Shown: in pieces, positions 43,366 through 52,755 of the stretch
Position numbering within the stretch: position 1 is the stretch's first letter
Layout: the number at the start of each line of letters is the position of its first letter
DNA from: Maridesulfovibrio sp.
GTDB taxonomy: Bacteria; Desulfobacterota; Desulfovibrionia; Desulfovibrionales; Desulfovibrionaceae
Assembly: GCF_963666665.1 (NCBI RefSeq)
Contig: NZ_OY762999.1
Coordinates: 295,501 to 359,500 of the forward strand
DNA: 64,000 bases
Reading direction: 5' to 3'
Made by a program: the position numbers and the translations under genes
Notes under the pieces: generated by a model
What the model was told of the DNA's origin: nothing
The model's database searches: none
The model's input: the letters and a program-made list of their open reading frames with translations, nothing else

Positions 43366-44988
43366 ATGGACAAAGCACTTCTTCCCGATGATCCTGAAAA
43401 GCTGAAAGAGCTTATTCTGCAACAGAATAGACTGCTTGCCGCCCAGAATGCAGCGATCGCTGATCGTGATACGGTAATTGTCGATCGTGATGCGGTAATT
43501 GCCGATAAAAGTGCCGTTATTGAAGAGCTGTCAGAGCAGGTTGAACTGCTCAAAGCCATCGCCTTTGCCAAGAAATCGGAAATGGCAAAGAAGCCCGCAA
43601 AAGACGAGTATCAGTATTCCCTTTTTGATGAGGCGGAGTTTGTTTGTGAGCAGTCTTCATTCGAACCGGAGGTCGTGCAGGTTCCGGCGCATTTCCGTGC
43701 TAAAAAGGGCCGCAAACCTATCTCCGAATCCATTCCCCGCAAGGAAATTGTTCACGACATTCCAGACGAGGAAAAAATCTGCGCTTGCGGCTGTGAATTG
43801 AGTCGCATCGGCGAGGTCGTAAGTGAAAAACTTGATTACGTCCCCGCTAAAATCCGGGTTCTACGGCACGTCCGCCCCAAATACGCTTGCAAAAATTGCG
43901 AAGGCACCGAGGGTGACGGGCCGAGCGTTAAGATCGCTTCGATGCCGCCCCAGCTGATCCGGCAGGGCATTGTCACTCCGGGGCTTCTGGCCCATATCTT
44001 GATCAACAAATTCTGTGACGGGCTTCCTTTTTATCGCCAGAACAAGATGTTCGAGCGACTGGGAATCGATATTTCACGCTCTACCATGTCCAACTGGACC
44101 GTGCTGGCGGCAGAGCGATGCGGACCGCTTATGGAATTAATGTACGAATATTTGCGCTCCGGCAGGATCATCAATCTCGACGAAACACCGGTACAGGTGC
44201 TCAAGGAACCGGGCCGGGAGAACACGACCAAATCCTACATGTGGGTAGCCTGCAGGAGCGGGACAAAACCGGTAGTCCTGTTTCATTACGCGCCGAGCCG
44301 TGCAGGGAAAATTGCCACTGAGATTGTCGGGGATTTCAAGGGATATCTGCAAACTGACGGCTATGCCGGATACAACGCTTTGGGCGAATCCGAGGGGATT
44401 ACTCACGCTGGTTGCATGGTACACGTGCGCCGAAAATTTATGGATGTCCTCAAGGCTGGTTCGAAAAAGAAAAAAGGCACGGCATCGACGGTGGTTGCCC
44501 TGATAGCGAAGCTTTACCGACTGGAGGGGCGGGCCCGAAAGGAGGAGGCTTCAGAGACGGAAATTCTGACCATGCGGACGGAAAAATCCAGCCAGATTCT
44601 TGAAAAAATCCACGAAATAATTACGAAGAGCAGCAGTTCAGTGCCTCCGACAAGTCTTTTGGGTAAAGCGATTTCCTATGCTTTGGGCCAGTGGGCCCGG
44701 ATCACAGTTTTCCTTGAAAATCCGACACTCTCACTCGACAATAATATCGCTGAAAATGCCATTCGTCCTTTTGCGGTGGGTCGAAAGAACTGGTTGTTCA
44801 GCGGTTCTCCGCGCGGTGCTGAGGCGAGCGCGACCCTCTACAGTCTCATCGAAACCGCCAAAGCCAACAAATTAAATCCTGCTGACTACCTCTGCGAACT
44901 GTTCGAAAAACTCCCCCATGCGCAAAGCAGCACCGATCTCGAAGCCCTCATGCCTTGGGCTGTGTCAAAGAACGCCGAAACAAAGTAA
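43366..44988 (+). CDS. tnpC: IS66 transposase TnpC
   Basis: A 540-residue DDE transposase. An N-terminal leucine-zipper-like coiled coil has an internal repeat (AIADRDTVIVDRDAVIADKSAV). A zinc finger (CACGCELSRIGEVV, YACKNCEG) follows, then the catalytic domain: INLDETPVQVL, LQTDGYAGYNAL and SLDNNIAENAIRPFAVGRKNWLFSGS with the final glutamate. Full length, no frameshift. Confidence 0.96.
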   Translation: MDKALLPDDPEKLKELILQQNRLLAAQNAAIADRDTVIVDRDAVIADKSAVIEELSEQVELLKAIAFAKKSEMAKKPAKDEYQYSLFDEAEFVCEQSSFEPEVVQVPAHFRAKKGRKPISESIPRKEIVHDIPDEEKICACGCELSRIGEVVSEKLDYVPAKIRVLRHVRPKYACKNCEGTEGDGPSVKIASMPPQLIRQGIVTPGLLAHILINKFCDGLPFYRQNKMFERLGIDISRSTMSNWTVLAAERCGPLMELMYEYLRSGRIINLDETPVQVLKEPGRENTTKSYMWVACRSGTKPVVLFHYAPSRAGKIATEIVGDFKGYLQTDGYAGYNALGESEGITHAGCMVHVRRKFMDVLKAGSKKKKGTASTVVALIAKLYRLEGRARKEEASETEILTMRTEKSSQILEKIHEIITKSSSSVPPTSLLGKAISYALGQWARITVFLENPTLSLDNNIAENAIRPFAVGRKNWLFSGSPRGAEASATLYSLIETAKANKLNPADYLCELFEKLPHAQSSTDLEALMPWAVSKNAETK

Positions 44989-45117
44989 CGACTGCTTCTT
45001 TCTTCATACCTCAGCTTATCGGGGCTTTGTAGGTGTAGGTGTTTGGACGCTTACGATTGTTCCCTGACTTCAGGGAAATAAAATTGAAATTCTTGCTGAT
45101 TAAAATTGGAGTCTATT

Positions 45118-45609
45118 GTGCCTGAAGAGAATAATAAGAATGTCGTTGATTCTAAGGATAATGTTTCGCACGAAGTAAACACTGAAGCTAATGATGCGAA
45201 GGCTTCATCCCAGCCCGATCTTTCATCTGTTCTTGGGGTTGTTACCGCTCTTATGATGGATAGTCCTGTCCATGAGTACTTTTTTCTTTCCGATATGAAA
45301 TGGCTTGTCGTTCCTCCGGTTCGTTTGCGTCAGTTCAGGATTTTCCGCAAAGACGGAATGCCCTTCGCTTATGTTTGCTGGGCATCTGTCAATGAGCAGA
45401 CTGAAGCAAGACTTAAGGCCGGGCATGTGAAGCTCCGCCCGGATGAATGGAATAATGGAGATAATCTCTGGCTTGTTGATTTGGTTGCGCCGTTTGGTGG
45501 GGCTGAAGAGGTGATGAAAGATTTGAAGCGTACTGTTTTTGAAGGGAAGACTGTTAAGAGTCGTCAGGTTGCTCCTGATGGGACAGGTACTGCTGTTGTG
45601 GAGTGGTAG
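45118..45609 (+). CDS. RTX toxin-activating lysine acyltransferase (HlyC-like)
   Basis: A 163-residue HlyC-family protein, which transfers a fatty acyl group from acyl-ACP onto lysines of RTX toxins. LGVVTALMMDSPVHEYFFLSDMKW holds the catalytic histidine, FRKDGMPFAYVCWASVNEQTEARL and WNNGDNLWLVDLVAPFGG the conserved aspartate and glycine motif. GTG at 45118 has GGAG 6 nt upstream; TTG at 45106 is the longer alternative. The first ~40 residues are acidic and low-complexity. It heads the secretion locus, so the RTX-like protein two genes on may be acylated, unusual for cadherin-repeat proteins. Confidence 0.88.
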   Translation: MPEENNKNVVDSKDNVSHEVNTEANDAKASSQPDLSSVLGVVTALMMDSPVHEYFFLSDMKWLVVPPVRLRQFRIFRKDGMPFAYVCWASVNEQTEARLKAGHVKLRPDEWNNGDNLWLVDLVAPFGGAEEVMKDLKRTVFEGKTVKSRQVAPDGTGTAVVEW

Positions 45610-45610
45610 A

Positions 45611-46261
45611 GTGTGTAGCTTTTTGATTAAGTATAGATCAACTTTCACGATATTTTCTTGTACGGTTCCTTTTTTTATAGCTTATCTCATAGATAACGAT
45701 CCAGGTAGAAATAGGTTCACAAGCCTATTTCCTCAGTCCGAGTATACAGTCTTGATCGTTGCAGCGTTAGCTTTTTTTTTGGGGCATTTATTTGACCACT
45801 TTAGAAAAGTTAATGTTTTTCAAGGTCTTGATTTTTATAGTAATAATCCTTTTTTCTTTTTGCAGTCCTTTTTTCTTTTGCTCGTAAGTTGTCCATTACT
45901 TATGTTTTGTTTTGGTGTTGTTGATGAGGTAATGGCTATTACATATATAAAATACATTGCATTTTTTTCTGTTTGTGCTTTTGCGTTTTGTTTTGTTTGG
46001 CTGAGAAGGATTTTTTCTGTTTTTTCTTGTCGCATGTTTCCATTTAAAAATAAATATATTGTACTGTATGTTTTATTTTTTATAGTTTTTTTCCCTTTGT
46101 TTCTGTTGGGTGTAAATGTCTTTGTTGATTATCCTGTGGCTATATCAATGAGAAAAAGTTGCGCAACTTCCGTTTATGCTGTTTATCTTATATTTTTGTT
46201 CGAATCTTATCTTGCAATTATAATTTATAATTTTGTTAGGAGTTTACGTCGTGAGCGTTAG
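45611..46261 (+). CDS. Hypothetical membrane protein between HlyC-like and RTX genes
   Basis: A 216-residue, very hydrophobic protein with about five to six transmembrane helices (TIFSCTVPFFIAYLI, YTVLIVAALAFFLGHLF, FFFLQSFFLLLVSCPLLMFCF, YVLFFIVFFPLFLLGVNVF). GTG at 45611 starts 1 bp after the acyltransferase stop with GGAG 7 nt upstream. The stop overlaps the RTX start by 11 bp. I do not recognise the family. The placement suggests an immunity or accessory role for the secreted protein (inference). Confidence 0.65.
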   Translation: MCSFLIKYRSTFTIFSCTVPFFIAYLIDNDPGRNRFTSLFPQSEYTVLIVAALAFFLGHLFDHFRKVNVFQGLDFYSNNPFFFLQSFFLLLVSCPLLMFCFGVVDEVMAITYIKYIAFFSVCAFAFCFVWLRRIFSVFSCRMFPFKNKYIVLYVLFFIVFFPLFLLGVNVFVDYPVAISMRKSCATSVYAVYLIFLFESYLAIIIYNFVRSLRRER

Positions 46262-47579
46262 GTCTACACATAGTAAGAGCGGGTCATTTTCTTCATCATT
46301 CCCACCTGTGAATAGGCATACCCGTTCTACTAGCGTTTACAGCGGTGAAACTACACATACTAGTAGTGGAAATAGTTATAATTACAGAGCATATGTAGAT
46401 CATAGAGGAAGTGAATACTTTGGGCATGTTTCAAATTTTACTTCATTGATAAATGCTGGAGTTGAAAAGTATGGAGATGATTTAGGAAGGGCTTTAGGAA
46501 AAGAATTAGGCAAGGTAGTTGGCAAACCTCTTGAAGCTATTTCTGTGTTGTCTCATGTATCAGAAGCGATAGATGCTTTTAAAAAAGGGGAAGAGTCTGA
46601 GGGGTATAAGTCTTTGGCAAAGGCCGGTGTTGGGGTCGTTGCGATTGGTGCAGGTGCAATTCTAGGGGGGGGGCTAGGTGCTACCGCTGGGATTGCTGCC
46701 ATTGCTTACGGTATTGAGTTCTTGATAGATAGTGTTGATCCATTAGTCATTGACCTTGATGGAGATGGTGTTGAACTCGTAGGGGTGCATGACTCCTCAG
46801 TTTTGTTTGATATGAACTCAAGTGGGAAAGTTGTTTCGACTGGTTGGGTATCATCAGATGATGGTTTACTTGTCGTTGATTTAGATCATGATGGTGTAAT
46901 TGGTAGTCTTAATGAAGTTTTTTCTGAACATTTTGTTGAAGGATGTTCCTCTGGACTTGAAGCTCTAGCAACCCTGGATTCTAATGCAGATGGGCTTATT
47001 GATTCAAATGATGATCGTTATTCGGAAATAAGTGTATGGAGGGATTTCAACCAGAATGGCGTTACAGATGAAGGAGAACTCCAGCACCTTGAAGATATAG
47101 GGGTTGAGAGCATTCGTCTAACGAACAAGATCAATGAAAATTCAGTAGTTGATGGTAATACGGTTGTTAATTCTGTTACTGCGCTTGTTTCTGGGCACGA
47201 GCGTAAACTTTCTGAAGTTGGTTTTGGGGTCATCAATTCCGATTATGTCTTTAAACAAAAAATAGATAGAATAAATGTTTATACTTCGAGTGACGGGGTA
47301 GAAATAGGGGTTGTTGTCTCGCCAACAGAAGAGACTCTTTCGGTAAGTGAATTGGGACTTGGTATGCTCCTAGGCAGTTATGGTGCCGATAGTTTTTTAG
47401 GTGAGGGGAACTCTAATTATTTGATGGCAGGAAAGGGAGGGGATGATACCCTTATAGGTGGAGCTGGAGATGATTATATTATTGGAGGGAAAGGTAAAGA
47501 TTTTCTAGACGGTGGTGCTGGAGATGATGTAAACCTCCCCAAGTTAGTGCCAGCCGTAAGTAGAGTTTTCTTGGGGTGA
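46251..47579 (+). pseudogene. RTX-type exoprotein, N-terminal fragment broken by IS3
   Basis: Native sequence runs from GTG 46251 (AGGAG 8 nt upstream) to 47527, about 425 codons; the remaining codons to 47579 are read from the insertion sequence. Residues 1-100 are Ser/Thr/Tyr-rich. A glycine-rich hydrophobic stretch (GVGVVAIGAGAILGGGLGAT) looks membrane-active. Then EF-hand-like calcium motifs (DLDGDGVEL, DLDHDGVIG, DSNADGLIDSNDD) of FrpC type, and first RTX repeats (GGAGDDYIIGGKGKDFLDGGAGDD). The frame stops within the IS3 end. Confidence 0.85.
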
Positions 47580-48395
47580 ATGTGTTTGGACATACTCGAC
47601 TGGGGTCATGTCTCCGAGCGATTCATGTGGTCGCTCTTCGTTGTATTGACGAATCCAATCTTCGGTTATGTCCTTGACCTCAGATAACGTTGAGAACAAG
47701 TAAAAATCTAAAACCTCGTTGCGAAACGTTTTGTTGAAACGTTCAATGTATGAGTTCTGAGTCGGTTTGCCTGGCTGGATGAATTCCAGCGCAACACCAT
47801 TTCTTTCAGCCCAATCTGCCAATGTTACCGAGATAAGCTCCGGACCGTTATCCATCCTCATTTTCTCAGGAAAACCGCGCCACGCTGAGACTCTGTCCAG
47901 CACACGAGTAATCCTTCCGGCGGGTAGACTTGTGTCGACTTCAATTGCCAAGCATTCACGGCTGAAATCATCAAGCACATTAAAAGTTCTAAACCGTTGT
48001 CCACTCATCAGCGAGTCATGCATAAAATCGATTGACCAGCAGATATTGGCCTTTGGTGGAACTGCTAAAGTCTGAGGATTCCGGGACGGTAAGCGTTTCT
48101 TACCCTTTCGCCGGAAATTCATTTTAAGCATGCAGTAAACTCGATAAACCCTTTTATGGTTCCAGCGTTGTCCTTGCTTGCGCAGCAGGATAAATAATTT
48201 TCTGAACCCGTAACGGGGATACCGGTCAGCCAACTTAAGAAGCATTTCAATAAGTAACGAATCATCGCGCGGCTTCGGTTCGTAGCAATATACTGAGCGG
48301 CTTAAACGCAGCGCACCGCATGCTTGTCGAATACTGAGACAAAATTCATTGCAAAGGTAGTCAACAAGCTCACGCTTCTCAGCTGGCTTTAAAGC
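47544..48395 (-). CDS. IS3-family transposase OrfB (reached by -1 frameshift)
   Basis: A 283-residue integrase-core DDE transposase: CWSIDFMHD (Asp), VDNGPE-type RMDNGPELIS (Asp) and NSYIERFNKTFRNEVLD (Glu). An ATG-initiated form would begin at 48245, but the homologous frame runs up to the end of orfA. The slippery heptamer A-AAA-AAG (48401-48395, read on the minus strand) lies just before the orfA stop, so the OrfAB fusion is made by programmed -1 frameshifting. Confidence 0.9.
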   Translation of the reverse strand, partial: ALKPAEKRELVDYLCNEFCLSIRQACGALRLSRSVYCYEPKPRDDSLLIEMLLKLADRYPRYGFRKLFILLRKQGQRWNHKRVYRVYCMLKMNFRRKGKKRLPSRNPQTLAVPPKANICWSIDFMHDSLMSGQRFRTFNVLDDFSRECLAIEVDTSLPAGRITRVLDRVSAWRGFPEKMRMDNGPELISVTLADWAERNGVALEFIQPGKPTQNSYIERFNKTFRNEVLDFYLFSTLSEVKDITEDWIRQYNEERPHESLGDMTPVEYVQTHSPQENSTYGWH

Positions 48396-48655
48396 TTTTT
48401 TGCTATGACATCCTTCAGAGCTTCGTTTTCAAGGCTCAAGTTGGCAAACATGTTCTTGAGCTTACGATTTTCTTCTTCAAGGTCCTTCAAGCGGCGGATA
48501 TCGGAAGCTTCCATACCACCGTACTTCGACTTCCACTTGTAGTACGTGGCTTGACTGACTTTGTACTCACGGCAAACGTCTGCAACTTTGCGACCGCCTT
48601 CGGCCTCTTTCAGGATCTTGAGAATCTGACTTTCACTGAATCTGGATTTCCGCAT
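48389..48655 (-). CDS. IS3-family OrfA
   Basis: An 88-residue helix-turn-helix protein (MRKSRFSESQILKILKEAEGGRKVADVCREY... then a leucine zipper EENRKLKNMFANLSLENEALKDVIAKKL). ATG at 48655 has AAGGAGG 8 nt upstream. The C-terminus ends at a slippery site that feeds ribosomes into orfB. Confidence 0.92.
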   Translation of the reverse strand: MRKSRFSESQILKILKEAEGGRKVADVCREYKVSQATYYKWKSKYGGMEASDIRRLKDLEEENRKLKNMFANLSLENEALKDVIAKKL

Positions 48656-48731
48656 CGAAACAACCTCCTTCATGGCTGTCTTTATCAGAAATCTCTACTT
48701 TGCGCTGGGACTAATATACGGGAGGGCTACA

Positions 48732-51700
48732 CTGTCAATGACGCACCTGTGTCTGGAAACATTGATCTGGGATTTATCAGTCGAGACCGAGTTCTCACGA
48801 TTACTTCCGAAAGCCTTCTTGCGGATGCTTCTGATGTCGAGGGAGATTCTCTCAGTATTCTCAATTTGTCTATCGCTGAAGGGCAGGGTGAGTTGCTGGA
48901 AAATGCAGATGGGACATGGTCATTTACCCCGGCAGCAGGTTGGAGTGGAGATGTCCGGTTCAGTTATGAGATCAGTGATGGAACAGACGTTGTTTCCGTT
49001 GACGCCTTAGTAGAAGTAAGAGTTCTGAATACTGGGCCTGAAGTTTCCGGAATAGCCGCGCTTGGCGACATTCAAGAAGAAGGCAGCCTGACCTTTACCA
49101 CTGCGGATCTTCTCTCCAATTCCAGCGACACCGATGGGGATGCCCTTAGCGTAGCCAACTTAAGTGTTGCATCCGGCTCCGGCGCGTTGGTGGATAACGC
49201 TGATGGTACTTGGACTTTTACCCCTGCGGCCAATTTTAACGGTGCAGTCAGTCTGAGCTACGAAGTCAGCGATGGTGAACTCAGTGCAGCAGCCAGTGCC
49301 GGTCTCAATGTAACCGCAGTGAATGATGTCCCGGTTGCCGGTGCAGCCATCGACCTTGGCTCAGTTGCCGAAGACGGCTCCATGGTCATCACTTCCGCAT
49401 CTTTGCTTGCCAATGCTTCCGACATTGATGGCGATGCCCTTAGTGTAAGTAATTTAAGCGTGACTTCTGGCTCCGGCGCGCTGGTGGACAACGGTGATGG
49501 GACTTGGACTTTTACCCCTGCCAATTTCAACGGCGCAGTCGGCTTTAGCTACGAAGTCAGCGACGGTGAACTAAGCGCCGCTGCCAGTGCCGGTCTTAAT
49601 GTAACCGCAGTAAACGATACCCCAGTTGCAGGTGCGGCCATCTACCTAGGTTCTGTTGCCGAAGATGGCTCCATGGTCATTACTTCTGCGTCTCTTCTTG
49701 CCGATGCTTCCGATATTGACGGTGATACTCTTAGTATATCTAATTTGAGTGTGACTTCTGGGTCCGGCGCGTTGGTGGATAACGCTGATGGTACTTGGAC
49801 TTTTACCCCTGCGGCCAATTTTAACGGCGCGGTCGGCCTTAGCTACGAAGTTAGTGACGGTGAACTAAGCGCCGCAGCCAGTGCCGGTCTCAATGTGAGC
49901 GCAGTTAACGATGCTCCTGTTGCAGGTGCAGCTATCGACCTTGGTTCAGTTGTTGAAGACGGCTCCATGGTCATTACTTCCGCGTCTCTTCTTGCCGATG
50001 CTTCCGATATTGATGGAGATGCTCTTAGCGTAGCTAACTTAAGTGTCGCCTCTGGTTCCGGTGCGCTGGTGGACAACGCTGATGGTACTTGGACTTTTAC
50101 TCCTGCGGCTAACTTTAACGGTGCCGTCAGCCTGAGCTACGAAGTCAGCGACGGTGAACTAAGCGCCGCAGCCAGTGCCGGTCTCAATGTAACCGCAGTG
50201 AATGATGTCCCGGTTGCAGGTGCAGCTATCGACCTTGGTTCAGTTGCCGAAGATGGCTCCATGGTCATTACTTCCGCATCTTTGCTTGCCGATGCTTCCG
50301 ATATTGATGGAGATGCCCTTAGCGTCACTAATTTAAGTGTCGCCTCTGGTTCCGGTGCGCTGGTGGACAACGCTGATGGTACTTGGACTTTTACTCCTGC
50401 GGCTAACTTTAACGGTGCCGTCAGCCTGAGCTACGAAGTCAGCGACGGTGAACTAAGCGCCGCAGCCAGTGCCGGTCTCAATGTGAGCGCAGTTAACGAT
50501 GCTCCTGTTGCAGGTGCAGCTATCGACCTTGGTTCAGTTGTTGAAGACGGCTCCATGGTCATTACTTCCGCGGCTCTTCTTGCCGATGCTTCCGATATTG
50601 ATGGAGATGCTCTTAGCGTAGCTAACTTAAGTGTCGCCTCCGGTTCTGGTGCGCTGGTGGATAACGCTGATGGCACTTGGACTTTTACTCCTGCGGCCAA
50701 TTTCAACGGCGCAGTCGCTTTTAGCTACGAAGTCAGCGACGGTGAACTAAGCGCCGCAGCCAGTGCCGGTCTCAATGTAATCGCAGTGAATGATGTCCCG
50801 GTTGCAGGTGCAGCTATCGACCTTGGTTCAGTTGCCGAAGATGGCTCCATGGTCATTACTTCCGCATCTTTGCTTGCCGATGCTTCCGATATTGATGGCG
50901 ATGCCCTTAGCGTCACTAATTTTAGTGTCGCCTCTGGTTCCGGTGCGCTGGTGGACAACGCTGATGGTACTTGGACTTTTACTCCTGCGGTTAACTTTAA
51001 CGGTGCCGTCAGCCTGAGCTACGAAGTCAGCGACGGTGAGCTAAGCGCCGCTGCTAGTGCAGGGATTAATGTAACCGCAGTGAACGATGCCCCAGTTGCA
51101 GGTGCTGAACCTATATTGCAGCCTGTTTCCAGCAACGAATATTTGATCATTACTCCAGAAGAACTTTTGGAAAATTTTTCAGATATTGATGGTGATACCT
51201 TAAGCGTCTCATCTTTAACCCTTGCCAGTGGTTCTGGAACTCTTGCAAAGCTCGCAGATGGTTCTTGGGTTTATGAAACTCCTAGTAATTGGGGTGGGGA
51301 AGTCAGTTTTGACTACGTGGTGACTGACGGAGATTTGGAAGTTGCTGCCACTGCTAAAACCACCGTTAATAATACTGGTAGTGGTATTAACCAGGTGGAT
51401 GGCACTGCTTTGAATGATATTATGTTGGGATCAGCCGTTGATGATAAGCTAGATGGAGGCTTGGGCGCGGACACTCTGACTGCTGGAGATGGAAACGACC
51501 TATTAATCGGCGGTAATGAAAATGACGTCCTTGACGCTGGGGCAGGCAATGACACCCTCATAGGCGGTTACGGGCGTGATACGTTGCTGGCTGGTGCAGG
51601 CGATGATGTCCTTTACTTTGATAATGGGGATATTCGTGTCGATGGTGGTGAAGGCTATGACACTGCCATGGCTGACGGTTATTTGAACCTGGCTCAAACC

Positions 51701-52750
51701 ACCAATGTAGAGGAAATTCAGGGTGGTCAAAATAATGATACCGTCTTCGGTAATGATGAAAACAATATAGTCTACGGTAATGACGGTGCTGATGATCTTA
51801 ATGGTCGTTACGGCGACGATTCCCTTTATGGTGGGGCCGGTAATGACATCGTTGAAGGCTATTTTGGTAATGATTATTTAAATGGCGGAACAGGTGACGA
51901 TACCCTGAGTGGGTTTGTTGGCAATGATGTTTTAGAGGGTGCAATAGGCAACGATACTCTTATAGGCGATGTGGGAGAGGATTCCCTTTATGGCGGCGAG
52001 GGCAACGACATTTTAGATGGCGGTAATGAAAATGACTTCCTTGATGGTGGTGCAGGCAATGACACCCTCATAGGCGGCTACGGGCGCGATACGCTGCTTG
52101 CTGGGGCTGGCGATGATGTTCTGTACTATAATGCAGGCGATGCGACTGTTGATGGTGGGGCTGGCTACGATAAAGCCTTTGTTACTGGTTCATTGAATAT
52201 GTGTTTCACGACTAATGTTGAAGAATTGCACGGCGATGACAGCTCTTCAAATTTATATGGAAACGATGAAGATAATATAATTTACGGCAATGGTGGGGAC
52301 GACATGATCAAGGGTATGGACGGTAACGATACCCTTGTCGGTGGAGCTGGGGCTGATACTCTTGCCGGAGCTTACGGGGATGACTGCTACCTGTTTAATA
52401 AAGGAGATGGACAGGATATTGTTAATGATTTTAGCGGGTATGATGTTGCCCATTTTGGGGAAGGAATTACCCAGAGTGATTTATGGTTTTCACAGGATGG
52501 AACGGACCTGACAATTGGGGTTGTTGGCAGTGCTGATAAAGTCACTGTTGATAATTGGTTCAAATCATCTAGTTGGCGAGTTGAGGAATTTCAGCTTTCA
52601 GATGGTTCGGTATTGATGGAAAGTCAAGTTCAGGGTCTTGTTGAGGCAATGTCTTCTTATTCTCCTAGTAGTGCAGGAGTACTGAGCGTCCCGGCTGATA
52701 TTCAAGATGGAGCACAAAGCATGATCGCCGCAAGCTGGGAAAAGAAATAG
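48732..52750 (+). pseudogene. RTX-type exoprotein, large C-terminal fragment
   Basis: About 1,340 codons open without a native start; the frame continues backward only into IS3 antisense sequence. Order: about nine cadherin/VCBS-like repeats of ~98 residues (NDVPVAGAAIDLG...), then RTX nonapeptide blocks (GGXGXDXL, for example LDGGLGADTL, LIGGNENDVL) at 51410-52420, then a C-terminal domain ending in a likely type I secretion signal (SMIAASWEKK). It is followed 5 bp later by the secretion ATPase. The join to the N-terminal part is out of frame by one base if the IS is simply removed, so the gene is probably not restorable. Confidence 0.85.
49322..51082 (+). repeat. 294-bp tandem repeats in the RTX gene
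   Basis: Six nearly identical units start at 49322, 49613, 49907, 50201, 50495 and 50789. Spacing is 294 bp except the first (291 bp), which lacks one codon (TPANFNG for TPAANFNG). Alternate units share variants (VAEDG and VVEDG), consistent with duplication of blocks of two. Less similar units flank on both sides. The repeat makes the antisense strand look open, but those frames are shadows. Confidence 0.95.
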
Positions 52751-52755
52751 TTTTC

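Larger units (their letters stand above)
42580..45054 (+). mobile_element. IS66-family insertion sequence, 2,475 bp
   Basis: Terminal repeats start GTAAGCGTCCAAACA (left, 42580) and, reverse complemented, GTAAGCGTCCAAACA (right, ending 45054), continuing as CTACA after one mismatch. Direct 8-bp duplication GATTGTTC at 42572-42579 and 45055-45062. It carries the full IS66 set tnpA, tnpB, tnpC. All genes are intact, so it is probably active and a recent arrival. It separates the tns operon from the secretion cargo. Confidence 0.95.
47528..48731 (-). mobile_element. IS3-family insertion sequence, about 1,204 bp
   Basis: Ends TGTAAACCTCCCC (left) and, reverse complemented, TGTAGCCCTCCCG (right); inner similarity continues with TTAGTnCCAGC and AAGTAGAG. 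It encodes OrfA and OrfB on the minus strand. No 3-5 bp direct repeat is visible: left flank ATGA, right flank CTGT. Either flanking DNA was lost or one end recombined. Boundaries are good to a few bases. Confidence 0.8.

Noticed and set aside
48551..48731. Apparent ATG start for the large RTX C-terminal frame
   Set aside because: This start lies in the insertion sequence, antisense to orfA; the native coding sequence begins only after the IS end.
42580..48731. IS66 and IS3 as two ends of a composite transposon carrying the acyltransferase and RTX gene
   Set aside because: They belong to different families with unrelated ends, and IS66 has its own clean 8-bp duplication.
49258..50958. Series of ~77-codon open frames on the minus strand
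   Set aside because: They recur every 294 bp exactly opposite the tandem repeats and are shadows of the repeat codon structure.
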